Shown: in pieces, positions 1-9,000 of the stretch | How the letters are laid out: every line of letters starts with the position of its first letter | How positions within the stretch are numbered: the stretch's first letter is position 1 | NCBI GenBank assembly: GCA_049323895.1 | Contig: JBMOKT010000013.1 | Span: forward strand, 248,001 to 312,000 | DNA: 64,000 bases | Direction of reading: 5' to 3' | From: JBMOKT01 sp049323895 | GTDB taxonomy: Bacteria; Bacillota; Peptococcia; Peptococcales; BICA1-8 | Notes under the pieces: generated by a model | What the model saw: only the letters and a program-made list of their open reading frames with translations | What the model was told of the DNA's origin: nothing | The model's database searches: none | Position numbers and translations under genes: made by a program

Positions 1-203
1 ATGGTAAAAAAGACCTAAGGTATACCAAAAAAGGCAACCCCAGGGGAGTTTACTGCGGTATTGGGAGATGTACTGATTGTGTGATGGTAGTCGATGGTGT
101 CCCAAATGTTCGTACTTGCAAAACTCCTGTTAAAGGAGGAATGGTTATTGAAACCCAACAAGGGGTTGGTTCCTGGAAAGGCGGAGGAATAGACAATGAA
201 TAA
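1..203 (+). CDS. (2Fe-2S)-binding oxidoreductase subunit, C-terminal part
   Basis: The gene enters from the left edge; frame 3 is open from base 3 to a TAA at 201-203. The visible end contains the spacing C-x4-C-x2-C-x11-C (YCGIGRCTDC, then VRTC), the loop that binds a plant-type 2Fe-2S cluster in the small ferredoxin-like subunits of HcnA, opine-oxidase and sarcosine-oxidase-alpha type flavoenzymes. It overlaps the next gene by 8 bp (ATG at 196), so the two are probably translationally coupled. It is taken as the electron-transfer subunit of the flavoprotein that follows. The substrate cannot be inferred from this fragment. Confidence 0.8.
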   Translation, partial: GKKDLRYTKKGNPRGVYCGIGRCTDCVMVVDGVPNVRTCKTPVKGGMVIETQQGVGSWKGGGIDNE

Positions 204-1296
204 CTTTGATATTGTAGTGGTAGGAGGGGGACCAGCAGGTTTATCCTGCGCCATTGAGGCAGCTAAAACGGGCGCAAATGTCCTTGTTTTAGATGAGAAT
301 GAACGACCAGGTGGACAGTTATTTAAACAAATCCATAAATTTTTTGGTTCCCGAGAACACCAAGCAGGTGTAAGAGGAACAGATATCGGCACAAAACTAT
401 TAAATGAAACAGAAAATCTGGGGATTACCGTATGGTTGAATTCTGAGGTTGTAGGCATAAATAAGGAGAAAAATATTTGGGTTATTAAAGATGGTAAATT
501 ATCTACCGAGGTCAAGGCACAAAAAATAGTTTTGGCCACTGGGGCTATTGAAAACTCTTTAGCCTTCCCTGGCTGGACACTTCCCGGAGTAATGGGAGCT
601 GGTGCAGCCCAGACTATGGTTAACATTAACCGTGTTCTTCCCGGCAAAAAAGTATTAATGATTGGTTCCGGTAATGTAGGTGTAATTGTTTCTTATCAGC
701 TTTTACAAGGGGGAGCCCAAGTCTCAGCCATTATTGAAGCCGCTCCCAGATTGGGCGGTTATGGTGTACACACCGCAAAGGTTAGAAGAGCAGGAGTCCC
801 TTTCTACACCTCCCATACTATAAAAGAAGCTTTTGGTAACAAAAGGGTGGAAGGTGCCATTGTAGTTGCCTTAGATGATAATTGGCAGCATATTCCCGGC
901 TCGGAATTTACCCTGGAAATAGATACCATTTGTATCGCAACAGGTCTGACACCACTAGCGGAGCTTGCATGGTCCTTAGGCTGCAAGTTTCATTATATTC
1001 CTTTAATGGGCGGCTTTGTTCCAGACCATAACTCTCATATGGAATCCAATGTGCCCGGAATTTATGTAGCAGGAGATATTGCCGGTGTTGAAGAAGCCAG
1101 TACAGCAATGGAAGAAGGTAGATTAGCTGGGGTAAGTGCGGCTGCCTCTCTTAATTACCTTACTCAAGATGATGCAGCCCAAAAATGTAATGAAATATGG
1201 GAAAGACTTAATGCCCTGCGCAGTGGACCCTTTGGTGAGAAAAGAAAGCAAGCCAAAGAATCTATTCTTAATATGGAAGGGAGGATTGCACAATGA
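196..1296 (+). CDS. FAD/NAD(P)-binding oxidoreductase, HcnB/opine-oxidase-like
   Basis: A 366-residue two-dinucleotide-fold flavoprotein. The N-terminal FAD motif is VVGGGPAG (about residues 8-15) with a following acidic strand end (LDENERPGGQL); a second Rossmann motif, GSGNVG, lies near residue 156, and a C-terminal YVAGDIAG closes the FAD domain near residue 295. This is the pyridine-nucleotide-disulfide-oxidoreductase fold of HcnB, OoxA and the sarcosine oxidase alpha N-terminus, which work with a small 2Fe-2S partner; that partner lies directly upstream. The downstream dicluster ferredoxin overlaps by 4 bp (ATGA). By family, such sets dehydrogenate amino or imino acids, but no substrate gene is visible here, so the substrate is unknown. 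Confidence 0.85.
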   Translation: MNNFDIVVVGGGPAGLSCAIEAAKTGANVLVLDENERPGGQLFKQIHKFFGSREHQAGVRGTDIGTKLLNETENLGITVWLNSEVVGINKEKNIWVIKDGKLSTEVKAQKIVLATGAIENSLAFPGWTLPGVMGAGAAQTMVNINRVLPGKKVLMIGSGNVGVIVSYQLLQGGAQVSAIIEAAPRLGGYGVHTAKVRRAGVPFYTSHTIKEAFGNKRVEGAIVVALDDNWQHIPGSEFTLEIDTICIATGLTPLAELAWSLGCKFHYIPLMGGFVPDHNSHMESNVPGIYVAGDIAGVEEASTAMEEGRLAGVSAAASLNYLTQDDAAQKCNEIWERLNALRSGPFGEKRKQAKESILNMEGRIAQ

Positions 1297-1805
1297 AGGA
1301 AAAAAACCCTGGTGTAAAAAAATCCGGTGCTCCTAACTGGGAAGAAATTAGTAATTCTCCCGGATTTCCAAAGGAAGTTTATTGGAAAAAAGGACCTGTT
1401 ATTTTTATGGAGTGTGTAGAAGAAATACCCTGCAATCCTTGTGAATCTTCTTGTCCCCGGGGAGCCATAAAAGTTGGAAAACCCATAACAAACCTACCAA
1501 TCTTAGATGCAGAAAAATGTATTGGTTGTTCCCTTTGTGTCGCCGCCTGTCCAGGTTTGGCAATATATTTAAAAGATTACAGCTATTCGGAAAAGGAAGG
1601 AACAATCACTTTTCCTTATGAATATTATCCTTTGCCGGAAAAAGGGGAGGAAGTATTATTAGTTGATGAAATGGGAAATGATGTTTGTTCAGGAATTGTT
1701 TTGAAAATATCCATACCTAAACAATTCAATCATACCCCTTTAATAACTGCTTCTTTTCCTAAAAAATATTTCTTAAATGTTAAGTCGATGAAAAGAAAAG
1801 AATAA
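1293..1805 (+). CDS. 4Fe-4S dicluster ferredoxin-like subunit
   Basis: A 170-residue iron-sulfur protein. The first Cys group is CNPCESSCPRGA (with an extra upstream Cys in MECVEEIPC); the second is CIGCSLCVAACPG, a standard 4Fe-4S motif. The C-terminal part has a beta-rich stretch with no recognisable domain. The start ATG overlaps the flavoprotein stop (ATGA), so it is the third gene of a coupled trio. It most likely carries electrons from the FAD/2Fe-2S pair to a ferredoxin pool. A perfect 10-bp hairpin follows the stop and ends the operon. Confidence 0.85.
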   Translation: MKEKNPGVKKSGAPNWEEISNSPGFPKEVYWKKGPVIFMECVEEIPCNPCESSCPRGAIKVGKPITNLPILDAEKCIGCSLCVAACPGLAIYLKDYSYSEKEGTITFPYEYYPLPEKGEEVLLVDEMGNDVCSGIVLKISIPKQFNHTPLITASFPKKYFLNVKSMKRKE

Positions 1806-1811
1806 ATAATT

Positions 1812-1840
1812 AGGAGCCTCTAGATTTTCCAGAGGCTCCT
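1812..1840. terminator. Terminator hairpin, probably bidirectional
   Basis: A perfect 10-bp stem (1812-1821 with 1831-1840) with a 9-nt loop lies between convergent genes. T-richness follows within about 10-15 nt on the plus side and A-richness precedes it, so it could serve both directions. Confidence 0.7.
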
Positions 1841-1857
1841 ATCCTGTACAAAACTTT

Positions 1858-2109
1858 TTACTGCATTTTTTTTACTTGGTCTACATTTTTATAATTTGAA
1901 TTTTTTTGTACATAAGTTTTACAGCATGTTTCCATACAGTTACCCGCTTGGGCTGGTATCAGCTGTTTTGCCATTGCCGCATCAATCCTATCGGGCTCAT
2001 TTTGACCAAATTGATCTGTAGTTACTAGAATCTCATTTGCTACACACTTGTTACCTTGTTCCCAATAATGACAATCATTTACTATGCAGTGAATATGTTG
2101 TTGATTCAT
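1858..2109 (-). CDS. DUF1540 domain Cys-rich protein
   Basis: An 83-residue protein when started at the ATG at 2109, which has AAGGGG eight bases upstream; the longer frame to 2145 lacks such a site. The sequence shows HCIVNDCHYWEQGNKC near the N-terminus and CMETCCKTY near the end, the Cys layout of DUF1540, a small domain common in Clostridia and presumed to bind metal. No function is established for the family. It stands alone, convergent with the oxidoreductase trio. Confidence 0.8.
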   Translation of the reverse strand: MNQQHIHCIVNDCHYWEQGNKCVANEILVTTDQFGQNEPDRIDAAMAKQLIPAQAGNCMETCCKTYVQKNSNYKNVDQVKKMQ

Positions 2110-2223
2110 GTATTTCAACCCCTTTCTTAATATTATTTTTCGCAAAAGCTTTAATTTTATGCTTTATGTTTTTTAATTTTTTAATTTATTTTTATAATTT
2201 GTAACAAAATTTCCCCTCTAAAC

Positions 2224-2237
2224 ATACCATAAGGTAT
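2224..2237. promoter_or_regulatory. Inverted repeat upstream of the orphan gene
   Basis: ATACC-ATAA-GGTAT forms a perfect 5-bp inverted repeat about 25 bp before the start of the 158-residue orphan. It could be an operator or a short leader hairpin. It is short enough to occur by chance. Confidence 0.3.
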
Positions 2238-2261
2238 CTAATAATAAAGGAGGGGAAAGAA

Positions 2262-2738
2262 ATGAAGCTATCCGTTGAACTTTACACGGAAAAGCCTATA
2301 TTCGTCAAAGAAGATTCTTATGTCGAAACTTCCATCAGATCCCACGGATTTATTCTCCCCGATTCTAGAGGGACTGACCACTACTCCCATAGTTTTACAG
2401 CCTTGTCTGGCTCAAGGATAGGAGGAATTGGGCGTAATAATTTATATTCTTGCAAAGACACACCTTTAGGATTAGGCAAAACTGAAGCCAGACCTGGGAA
2501 GTACTTAGAAATAAATGATGAACATCTGAATGATCTACATTTAATATTTGAAACAAACATTCTCCTTGACCCTGGTACAATTAAAGACTGCCTGGGCATA
2601 AGAATAGTTAGCAACCGTGGGAAAAATTATGACATTCCTTTAGCTCGACCGGATTTGGAAATATATTGGAACGCTAGAGGCAGATTTGTAGTAGATATAA
2701 CAGAATTTATAAACAGCAAAATATTTGTGGAAGTATAA
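2262..2738 (+). CDS. Conserved-looking hypothetical protein, 158 aa
   Basis: A complete reading frame with a very strong site (AAGGAGGGG) before the ATG, and its own terminator hairpin just after the stop, so it is a real monocistronic gene. I do not recognise the family. The protein has no signal peptide or membrane segment and no Cys cluster; it is mixed alpha/beta by appearance, with Gly/Ser-rich turns near residues 50-75 and a hydrophobic, acidic C-terminus. Neighbours give no clue: DUF1540 divergently upstream, the Nif3-like gene over 400 bp downstream. Confidence 0.75.
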   Translation: MKLSVELYTEKPIFVKEDSYVETSIRSHGFILPDSRGTDHYSHSFTALSGSRIGGIGRNNLYSCKDTPLGLGKTEARPGKYLEINDEHLNDLHLIFETNILLDPGTIKDCLGIRIVSNRGKNYDIPLARPDLEIYWNARGRFVVDITEFINSKIFVEV

Positions 2739-2758
2739 GTTAACATTATAATTTTTTT

Positions 2759-2778
2759 GTGTGGTTTTTGACCACACT
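2759..2778 (+). terminator. Terminator after the orphan gene
   Basis: GTGTGG/CCACAC stem with a 7-nt loop, followed by TATTTTATT, about 20 bp after the stop codon. From here to about 2925 the sequence is AT-rich and I see no gene. Confidence 0.7.
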
Positions 2779-2930
2779 ATTTTATTGGAAATTTTAAAAA
2801 ATAATTAAAATATTTTTAAATAAAAAGAAGGAGTATGTTATTTTTTGTAGAAGAATTAATTGAAAATTGCTGCAGCTTGTATTTAATATTTTTTAGCAAG
2901 TAAATATAAGCCTACTGATTGAAAGGACAA

Positions 2931-3083
2931 GGGAACTTTGAAAAAAGTGCCCAAAATCCTTCATTTGCATACACGACTGGCTGAGGGAACTTTTTGAAAA
3001 GAGCCCAAGATGACCGTCCATTTAAGAAACTAGTTTAGTTATAACCTTTTGGTTATATACTGAAGCTTTCTTTGGTGGACGGT
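2931..3083 (+). promoter_or_regulatory. Structured leader: two matching hairpins then a long terminator-like stem
   Basis: Two 22-nt hairpins of nearly the same sequence lie at 2931-2952 and 2985-3006. Each has GGGAAC on the 5' side and GCCC on the 3' side around a T-rich/A-rich stem, with an A.G mismatch kept in both. About 7 nt later, ACCGTCCA (3013-3020) pairs with TGGACGGT (3076-3083); the interior ATAACC-TTTT-GGTTAT pairs too, giving a long imperfect stem, and TTTTATTAATTTT follows. The arrangement, about 80 bp before the Nif3-like gene, looks like a sensor plus terminator. It matches no riboswitch class I can name; T-box and glycine signatures are absent. Confidence 0.45.
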
Positions 3084-3164
3084 TTTATTAATTTTATGTA
3101 TGTATTTTTTAACAAGCTGCTCTAGTAATTCTACAAAATGTTTTGTAATTAAAGGAGGAAGTTT

Positions 3165-4181
3165 ATGAAGAATTTCAAAGTCTCGGATTTAGTACAAGCA
3201 CTTGATACCATTACGGGGGGGAGGCTGCCTAAAAATATTGGTGAAATGTACAATGGATCAAACCCTTTTGTAGTAGTAAAATCATCAAATTTGCCAGGTA
3301 AGGCAATAACTGAAACTCCCGGATTGGTTTTCGGCGACCTTGATATGGAAATCAAAAAGGTTGCGGTATTAATGACTATGACTGAGTCAGCAATAGAGCT
3401 AGCTGGCTCTACGGATGTTGATGCAATTGTAGCTCACCATCCAATTGCAGATGCAGCAAATTCAGGTGGAGTATTAATTAAAACTTATCTGGGGCTGTAT
3501 AAAATTGCTGCCCTAGAACTTCACGAGGCATTTCATGGTCTGCACCCAGGTATATCTTATATTCATGGACATGCTGCCTATCGTGTAGAAATTGGCTACG
3601 GAGGAGTGCCAGGAAATGTGCTATATGTTGGCAGGACCTTAGAAGGAATTGACACCCTAGGGGACATCATTGACAGGATTAAAAACTTTATGAACATTGA
3701 TGTAGAAAATGAATTCCTCAAGGCAGAAAAGGTAATCAGAGATTGTAATTACATAACCGAAACAAGTGTGGAAGTCCAAGGCAAAATCTTATTAGGTACT
3801 AGGGAAAGCAAAGTTAAGAATATTCTCCATATATTCCCCCACACAGCTTTTACTCCACAACATTTAGAAAATGTGATGAGAGAAAATCCAGAAATTGATA
3901 CAGTATTAGCATCAATCAGCAGGGTAAAAATTGATAATCCCCTGGTGGAGAAAGCTAGGGAGATGGGCTTGAATTTTATACTTGGTAATCCTCATTCTCT
4001 GGAAATATTTGAAAACGGACTTCCCTTAGCTAGGGCTATAAAAACTATATTACCATCCCTTGATGTAGTAGTATTTAGAGAAAGGATGTGTTCTGTACCC
4101 GTTGATAGTTTTGGTACTGATAGCATTCAAGATTATGCAAAAATGATAACAGAAAATTATTTAGTTAAAACAAATAAATAA
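3165..4181 (+). CDS. Nif3-like dinuclear metal centre protein
   Basis: A 338-residue protein starting at an ATG with AAAGGAGG upstream. The segment VDAIVAHHPIAD (about residues 85-97) is the His-His-Pro metal-binding motif of the NIF3/DUF34 family, and the GNPHSLE segment near residue 276 fits the second metal-ligand region at the C-terminal end. Family members form toroidal hexamers with two metals per subunit; some have GTP cyclohydrolase I-like or metal-chaperone roles, but function is generally unsettled. It is followed by a nucleoside-gate membrane protein, each with its own strong ribosome-binding site, and is preceded by a structured leader. Co-occurrence hints at a shared, perhaps nucleoside- or metal-related, task. 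Confidence 0.7.
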   Translation: MKNFKVSDLVQALDTITGGRLPKNIGEMYNGSNPFVVVKSSNLPGKAITETPGLVFGDLDMEIKKVAVLMTMTESAIELAGSTDVDAIVAHHPIADAANSGGVLIKTYLGLYKIAALELHEAFHGLHPGISYIHGHAAYRVEIGYGGVPGNVLYVGRTLEGIDTLGDIIDRIKNFMNIDVENEFLKAEKVIRDCNYITETSVEVQGKILLGTRESKVKNILHIFPHTAFTPQHLENVMRENPEIDTVLASISRVKIDNPLVEKAREMGLNFILGNPHSLEIFENGLPLARAIKTILPSLDVVVFRERMCSVPVDSFGTDSIQDYAKMITENYLVKTNK

Positions 4182-4246
4182 AAAAGGAGGTTTAGAAGTT
4201 TCTTAGACAAGTACATTAAGTAGTATAAAAAAGGAGGAATTAATTT

Positions 4247-5335
4247 ATGGCGAAACTCGAGACTGAAATCACATCCAGCAGAAAAACCATGGCAACTATT
4301 GAATATGTAGGACTTACTCTTGTGGTACTTTCATTAATTGGCTTATTTTTTGGTTCTAACCATATTGCAGGAATGTTTGATGCAATGGTCAATAAAGCAT
4401 TTGTAATCTTCAATGTTTTTATTTTCGGTAAAAATATTGGTGCAGCAATTTTAGTCAGTGTTATGACAGGAAGAATACTTGAGAGACTTGGCTTTACTGA
4501 TGCTCTAATGAGAATTTTTGTTCCTATATTAAAGTATATTGGTGTTAACTCAGCTGTTGTCGTACCTGGTGTGTATAATATACTTGGGGACGTTAATGCA
4601 GCCGGACGTATAGCAGGACCGGTATTGGTTAAGGCTGGTGCGACTAAGGATGAGCAAAAGATTGCCATTGCTACAATGGTTCAAGCTCCTGCTTCATTCT
4701 CTATCTTCATGTTAGGAATGCTTGCATTAAGCATGGCCGGAATAAGTGTTTTCCCGGTAGTTATCATTACCATGTTTCTTCCTTTAATAGTTGTTCCTTT
4801 TATTCTAAAGTTTGTCTGGAGAGATACAAAAGCAGTAACCCTTGAAAATTTGCCACGTTTTACCCCTAATACACCTGCTTTGCCAACAATTTTTAATGCA
4901 GCAAGGGAAGGGGCAGAACTTCTTTTCCTTTTAATAATTCCGGCTGCCGTTGTTATTTTCGCAATTATCGGGGCCTTAGAGTACATAGGCATCTGGCAAT
5001 ATGCTGAAGGCTTCTTAAACAGCGTTATGGGAGTTCTAAAAATTGAACCTATTACTGGTGCCTTAACTATTTTAGTTTCCAACACATTGGCTATGGGAAC
5101 ATTAGTAGCCAACTTAAAAGAAGCAGCAATTGCTCCAGCCTTAGTACTTGGTTCCTTTGTTCTGGCTAACTCCGGTTTTCCACTCCAAGTTCCATTTGGT
5201 CAAATACCTGCAGTATGGGCTAATGTTACAGACCTAAATGAAAAGGAAGCCATGCAGGCTGCTGTAGTAGGTGTAGTATTAAGACTTTTAACAGCAACCC
5301 TTGCCGCCTATCTGCTAACACCATTAGTAAGTTAA
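4247..5335 (+). CDS. Nucleoside recognition (Gate) domain membrane protein
   Basis: A 362-residue polytopic membrane protein with about eight to ten hydrophobic segments, beginning after a charged stretch of about 15 residues. Two halves carry Gate-type features: GVYNILGDVNAAGRIAGP near residue 107, and a second hydrophobic repeat from about residue 225. The Gate domain occurs in SpmA/SpmB, FeoB and nucleoside transporters; the ligand is not determinable by eye. It has its own AAGGAGG site and lies 65 bp after the Nif3-like gene, with a strong terminator behind it, so the two probably form one operon controlled by the leader at 2.9-3.1 kb. Confidence 0.75.
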   Translation: MAKLETEITSSRKTMATIEYVGLTLVVLSLIGLFFGSNHIAGMFDAMVNKAFVIFNVFIFGKNIGAAILVSVMTGRILERLGFTDALMRIFVPILKYIGVNSAVVVPGVYNILGDVNAAGRIAGPVLVKAGATKDEQKIAIATMVQAPASFSIFMLGMLALSMAGISVFPVVIITMFLPLIVVPFILKFVWRDTKAVTLENLPRFTPNTPALPTIFNAAREGAELLFLLIIPAAVVIFAIIGALEYIGIWQYAEGFLNSVMGVLKIEPITGALTILVSNTLAMGTLVANLKEAAIAPALVLGSFVLANSGFPLQVPFGQIPAVWANVTDLNEKEAMQAAVVGVVLRLLTATLAAYLLTPLVS

Positions 5336-5372
5336 TAAACTCACTACCTGTATTTATGAATTATTTTATTTT

Positions 5373-5410
5373 AAAAACTAACTCCTTAATCCTAGGGAGT
5401 TAGTTTTTTT
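5373..5410 (+). terminator. Rho-independent terminator after the Gate-domain gene
   Basis: AACTAACTCC (5376-5385) pairs with GGAGTTAGTT (5396-5405) and the stem runs straight into seven T residues. This is a canonical intrinsic terminator. Confidence 0.9.
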
Positions 5411-5453
5411 ACTTCTGCAGTTGCCAAAGGCTTGGCGTAATCCAAGTTTTCTA
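5411..5453 (-). repeat. Decayed partial copy of the 96-bp palindromic repeat
   Basis: Read on the minus strand this matches the core of the family seen intact at 37.97-38.31 kb: the TAGAAAA start, a TTGG...CCAA version of the first stem, then CCTTTGGC and CTGCAGAAG. The right third and the pyrimidine-rich linker are missing. It abuts the terminator of the Gate-domain gene. Confidence 0.7.
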
Positions 5454-5482
5454 TGTATTATTTAAAAAAAGTAAAAATGATA

Positions 5483-5511
5483 TTGAGTGAAATTTCAAAA
5501 TATACTATAAT
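5483..5511 (+). promoter_or_regulatory. SigA-type promoter of the hydrogenase operon
   Basis: TTGAGT (5483-5488), 17-bp spacer, TATAAT (5506-5511), about 60 bp upstream of the first hydrogenase gene. Confidence 0.7.
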
Positions 5512-5572
5512 TAATGTGAATGTGATAACTTTCATTTTAATAGCTATATATTAATTTTGGGAGGTGTGAGGA

Positions 5573-6070
5573 GTGGACTCTGAAAGAAAATGTCAATGCC
5601 AGTGCAGTGATGATGAAAAGGAGAAGTACCTTCGTATCAGTGAAATTATTGATGAATACAAAGATAAGGAAGGGAGTCTTATTCAAATACTCCATTTGGC
5701 ACAGGGTATCTATGGGTATATTCCCCTTGAACTTCAAGAGTATATTGCAGAAAGGTTGGATATTCCCGTATCTCAGGTAAGCGGAGTTGTAACCTTTTAT
5801 TCTTTCTTTTCAACCCAACCTAGAGGTGAGAATACTATCAGGGTTTGCTTGGGAACAGCTTGTTATGTTCGTGGAGGTAAAAAAATAGTTGATCGATTGA
5901 TGGAGCTTCTTAAAATTCAGGTGGGTGAAACAACTGCTGACGGAAAATTCACCTTGGAGGTAATGAGGTGCATAGGAGCCTGCGGTCTAGCCCCAGCATT
6001 AACAATCAATGATGATGTTTACAAACAGGTTAACCCGGATAAATTGCAATCTATATTAAATAAATTCTAA
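5573..6070 (+). CDS. hydC: NuoE/HydC-like 2Fe-2S subunit of the [FeFe]-hydrogenase complex
   Basis: A 165-residue thioredoxin-fold 2Fe-2S protein with a GTG start behind GGGAGG. The four cluster ligands are in RVCLGTACYVRG (C-x4-C) and VMRCIGACGLAP (C-x3-C), exactly as in complex I subunit NuoE and bifurcating hydrogenase subunit HydC. A Cys-rich N-terminal tail (KCQCQCS) is an added feature. It heads a three-gene operon with hydB (14-bp gap) and hydA. In such complexes this subunit sits next to the NuoF-like flavin subunit and relays electrons to and from NAD(H). Confidence 0.92.
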   Translation: MDSERKCQCQCSDDEKEKYLRISEIIDEYKDKEGSLIQILHLAQGIYGYIPLELQEYIAERLDIPVSQVSGVVTFYSFFSTQPRGENTIRVCLGTACYVRGGKKIVDRLMELLKIQVGETTADGKFTLEVMRCIGACGLAPALTINDDVYKQVNPDKLQSILNKF

Positions 6071-6084
6071 AGGGGGGTGAAGAA

Positions 6085-9000
6085 ATGTCTTTGAAGCTTA
6101 AAAATTTGGATGATATTGTGAAATTAAAGACAAATTACTTAGAAAATCTACAAAAATATAAATACCAGGTTTTAGTTTGTGCTGGAGCAGGCTGTATCTC
6201 ATCAAAATGTTATCAAGTTAGAGATGCCTTACTTGCTGCTTTAAAGGAAAATAACATTGAAAAAGATGTTCGAGTGGCAGAAACAGGTTGTATCGGCAGT
6301 TGTGATATTGGACCTGTTATAGTAATTTTACCTGACGAGACCTTCTATACTCAATTAGTTCCAGAAGACATCTCTGATATTATAAAATCTCATCTATTGG
6401 AAGGGAAAATTAAAAAAGATAAGACCTACTTTGATCGTAAAAAAGGAATTCATGTACCAAAATTTAGTGACATTAATTTCTTTAAAGAACAAGTTAAAAT
6501 CGCCTTAAGGAACTGTGGTATTATTGAGCACTCTTCCTTAGCCGCATATATTGCTCATGATGGATATATGGCAATTGGCAAGGTACTCTCAGAAATGAAC
6601 CAAAAATCTGTAGTGGAGGAGATAAAGAAATCGGGACTAAGAGGAAGAGGAGGAGGAGGTTTCCCGACGGGAATTAAATTTGAAGCAGGACTCAAGGCGG
6701 AAGGTGAAACAAAATATATAGTGTGTAACGCTGATGAAGGAGACCCTGGTGCCTTTATGGACAGAAGCATCCTGGAAGGGGATCCCCATACTTTAATTGA
6801 AGGTATGATGATTAGCGGTTATGCTATCGGTGCACAAAAAGGGTATGTATATGTGCGAGCCGAATATCCTCTTGCTGTTGAACGTCTTGGTAATGCAATA
6901 GCACAAGCTCGTGAAGCAGGAATACTTGGCGCAAAAATCCTAGAATCAGATTTCGAATTTGATTTAGAAATACGTATCGGTGCAGGGGCTTTTGTCTGCG
7001 GTGAAGAGACAGCACTTATGGCTTCCATCGAAGGACTGCGGGGAGAACCCAGGCAAAAACCACCCTTCCCCTTTGAAAAAGGTCTCTTTGGAAAACCTAC
7101 AATTATTAACAATGTAGAGACCTTTGCTAATATTCCCCCGATAATACAAAAAGGAAGTGAATGGTTTGCCCAATATGGGAGCGAAGGGAGCAAGGGTACT
7201 AAGGTATTTGCTTTAGCCGGTGACATAGCCAATACAGGTCTAGTGGAAGTACCAATGGGCATGACCCTGGGAGACATTCTTTTTAAATTAGGAGGAGGAA
7301 TACCTAAAAATAAAGGTTTTAAAGCGGCACAGACTGGAGGACCTTCCGGGGGATGTATTACTAGAGAGTTCCTGAATACCCCAGTAGATTATGATTCCCT
7401 TACTAAACTGGGAGCAATTATGGGGTCGGGAGGACTTATCAGTATGGATGAAGATACCTGTATGGTAGATGTAGCCCGCTATTTTATGGACTTTGTCCAG
7501 GACGAATCCTGCGGTAAATGCCTCCCCTGCAGAACAGGGACAAAAAGAATGCTGGAAATTCTGGAAAGAATTACTCAGGGTGAAGGAAAAGAAGGAGACA
7601 TTGAGCTATTGGAAGAACTTAGTGAGTCCATAAAAGAATCGGCAGTGTGCGGCTTAGGTCAAACCGCTCCTAATCCCGTCTTAAGTACTATTAAGTATTT
7701 CCGCCATGAATATGAGGAACACATTAGGGATAAATATTGTCGGGCAGGTGTCTGCTCAAGATTATTTATTTCACCTTGCGAAAATGCCTGCCCAGCTGAC
7801 GTCAATGTACCTGGATATTTAGCATTAATTGCAGCCGGCAGATTAAGGGACGCCTACAACCTTATCAGGAAAGAAAACCCTTTTCCAGCAGTTTGCGGGC
7901 GGGTGTGTACCCACCCTTGTGAAAATAAGTGCCGCAGGGCTCAACTGGATGAAGCAGTAGCAATCTCTGATTTAAAAAGATACGTTGCCGATTATGTTTT
8001 AAAGCATGAAGAACCTTATTCAGATATAGTCTACCCTAACAATACTAAAAGCATTGGAATTATTGGTGCAGGTCCCTCGGGCTTAACTTGTGGTTACTAC
8101 CTAGCCCGACTGGGCTATGACGTGCAAGTATATGAAGCCCAATCGGTAGCTGGTGGTGTATTGGCCTTTGGAATTCCGGAATACCGTTTGCCTAAGGATA
8201 TTTTACAAAAAGAAATTAAGTTAATAGAACAGGTTGGGGTGAAAATTCATCTAAACACTGAAGTAGGAAAAGATATTTCTTTCCAGGACTTGCAGGAAAG
8301 GCACAATTCCATTTATATTGCTACCGGGACCCAATTTTCCCATAGGATAAATATTCCAGGAGAAGACCTCTTAGGAGTTTACCATGGATTAGATTTTCTG
8401 CGTGACGTTAATCTTAAAAAATCCGTTAATATGGGTAACCAGGTAGCAGTTATCGGCGGTGGAAATACTGCTATAGATGCTGCCAGGGTGGCCATAAGAA
8501 TGGGTGCAGAAGAAGTTACTGTTCTTTACCGGCGTTTAGTAGAAGATATGCCGGCCGATACCAGAGAGGTTGAGGATGCTGTTAAAGAAGGCATTAAAAT
8601 TATTTCTCTAGTCTCTCCTGTTAGTTTTTTAGGGGAAAGCAGGGTACAGGGAGTCAAGTGTCTCCGTATGGAACTGGGAGAATTTGATTCCAGCGGAAGA
8701 AGAAAGCCTGTTATTATTCCAGATTCAGAATTTACTATCGAAGTGGATATGGTTATTCCCGCTGTCAGCCAGTATTCCGACCTGCCTTTTATTAACAAAG
8801 ACGAGTTGGAATTAACTCCTTGGGGGACTTTTGTGGTAGACCCCCTTAGTCTTATGACAAAAATTGATGGAGTTTTTGCCGGTGGTGATGTGGTTAGAGG
8901 CTCAGATGTAGCAATCACAGCAATAGCTGATGGAAAAAAAGCTGCTATTTCCATCGATAAATTTTTAGGAGGCAAAGGAATCTTAAACACCGGTGAAATC

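Noticed and set aside
2931..3083. T-box or glycine riboswitch
   Set aside because: No T-box core sequence or specifier loop, and none of the conserved glycine aptamer blocks, were found.
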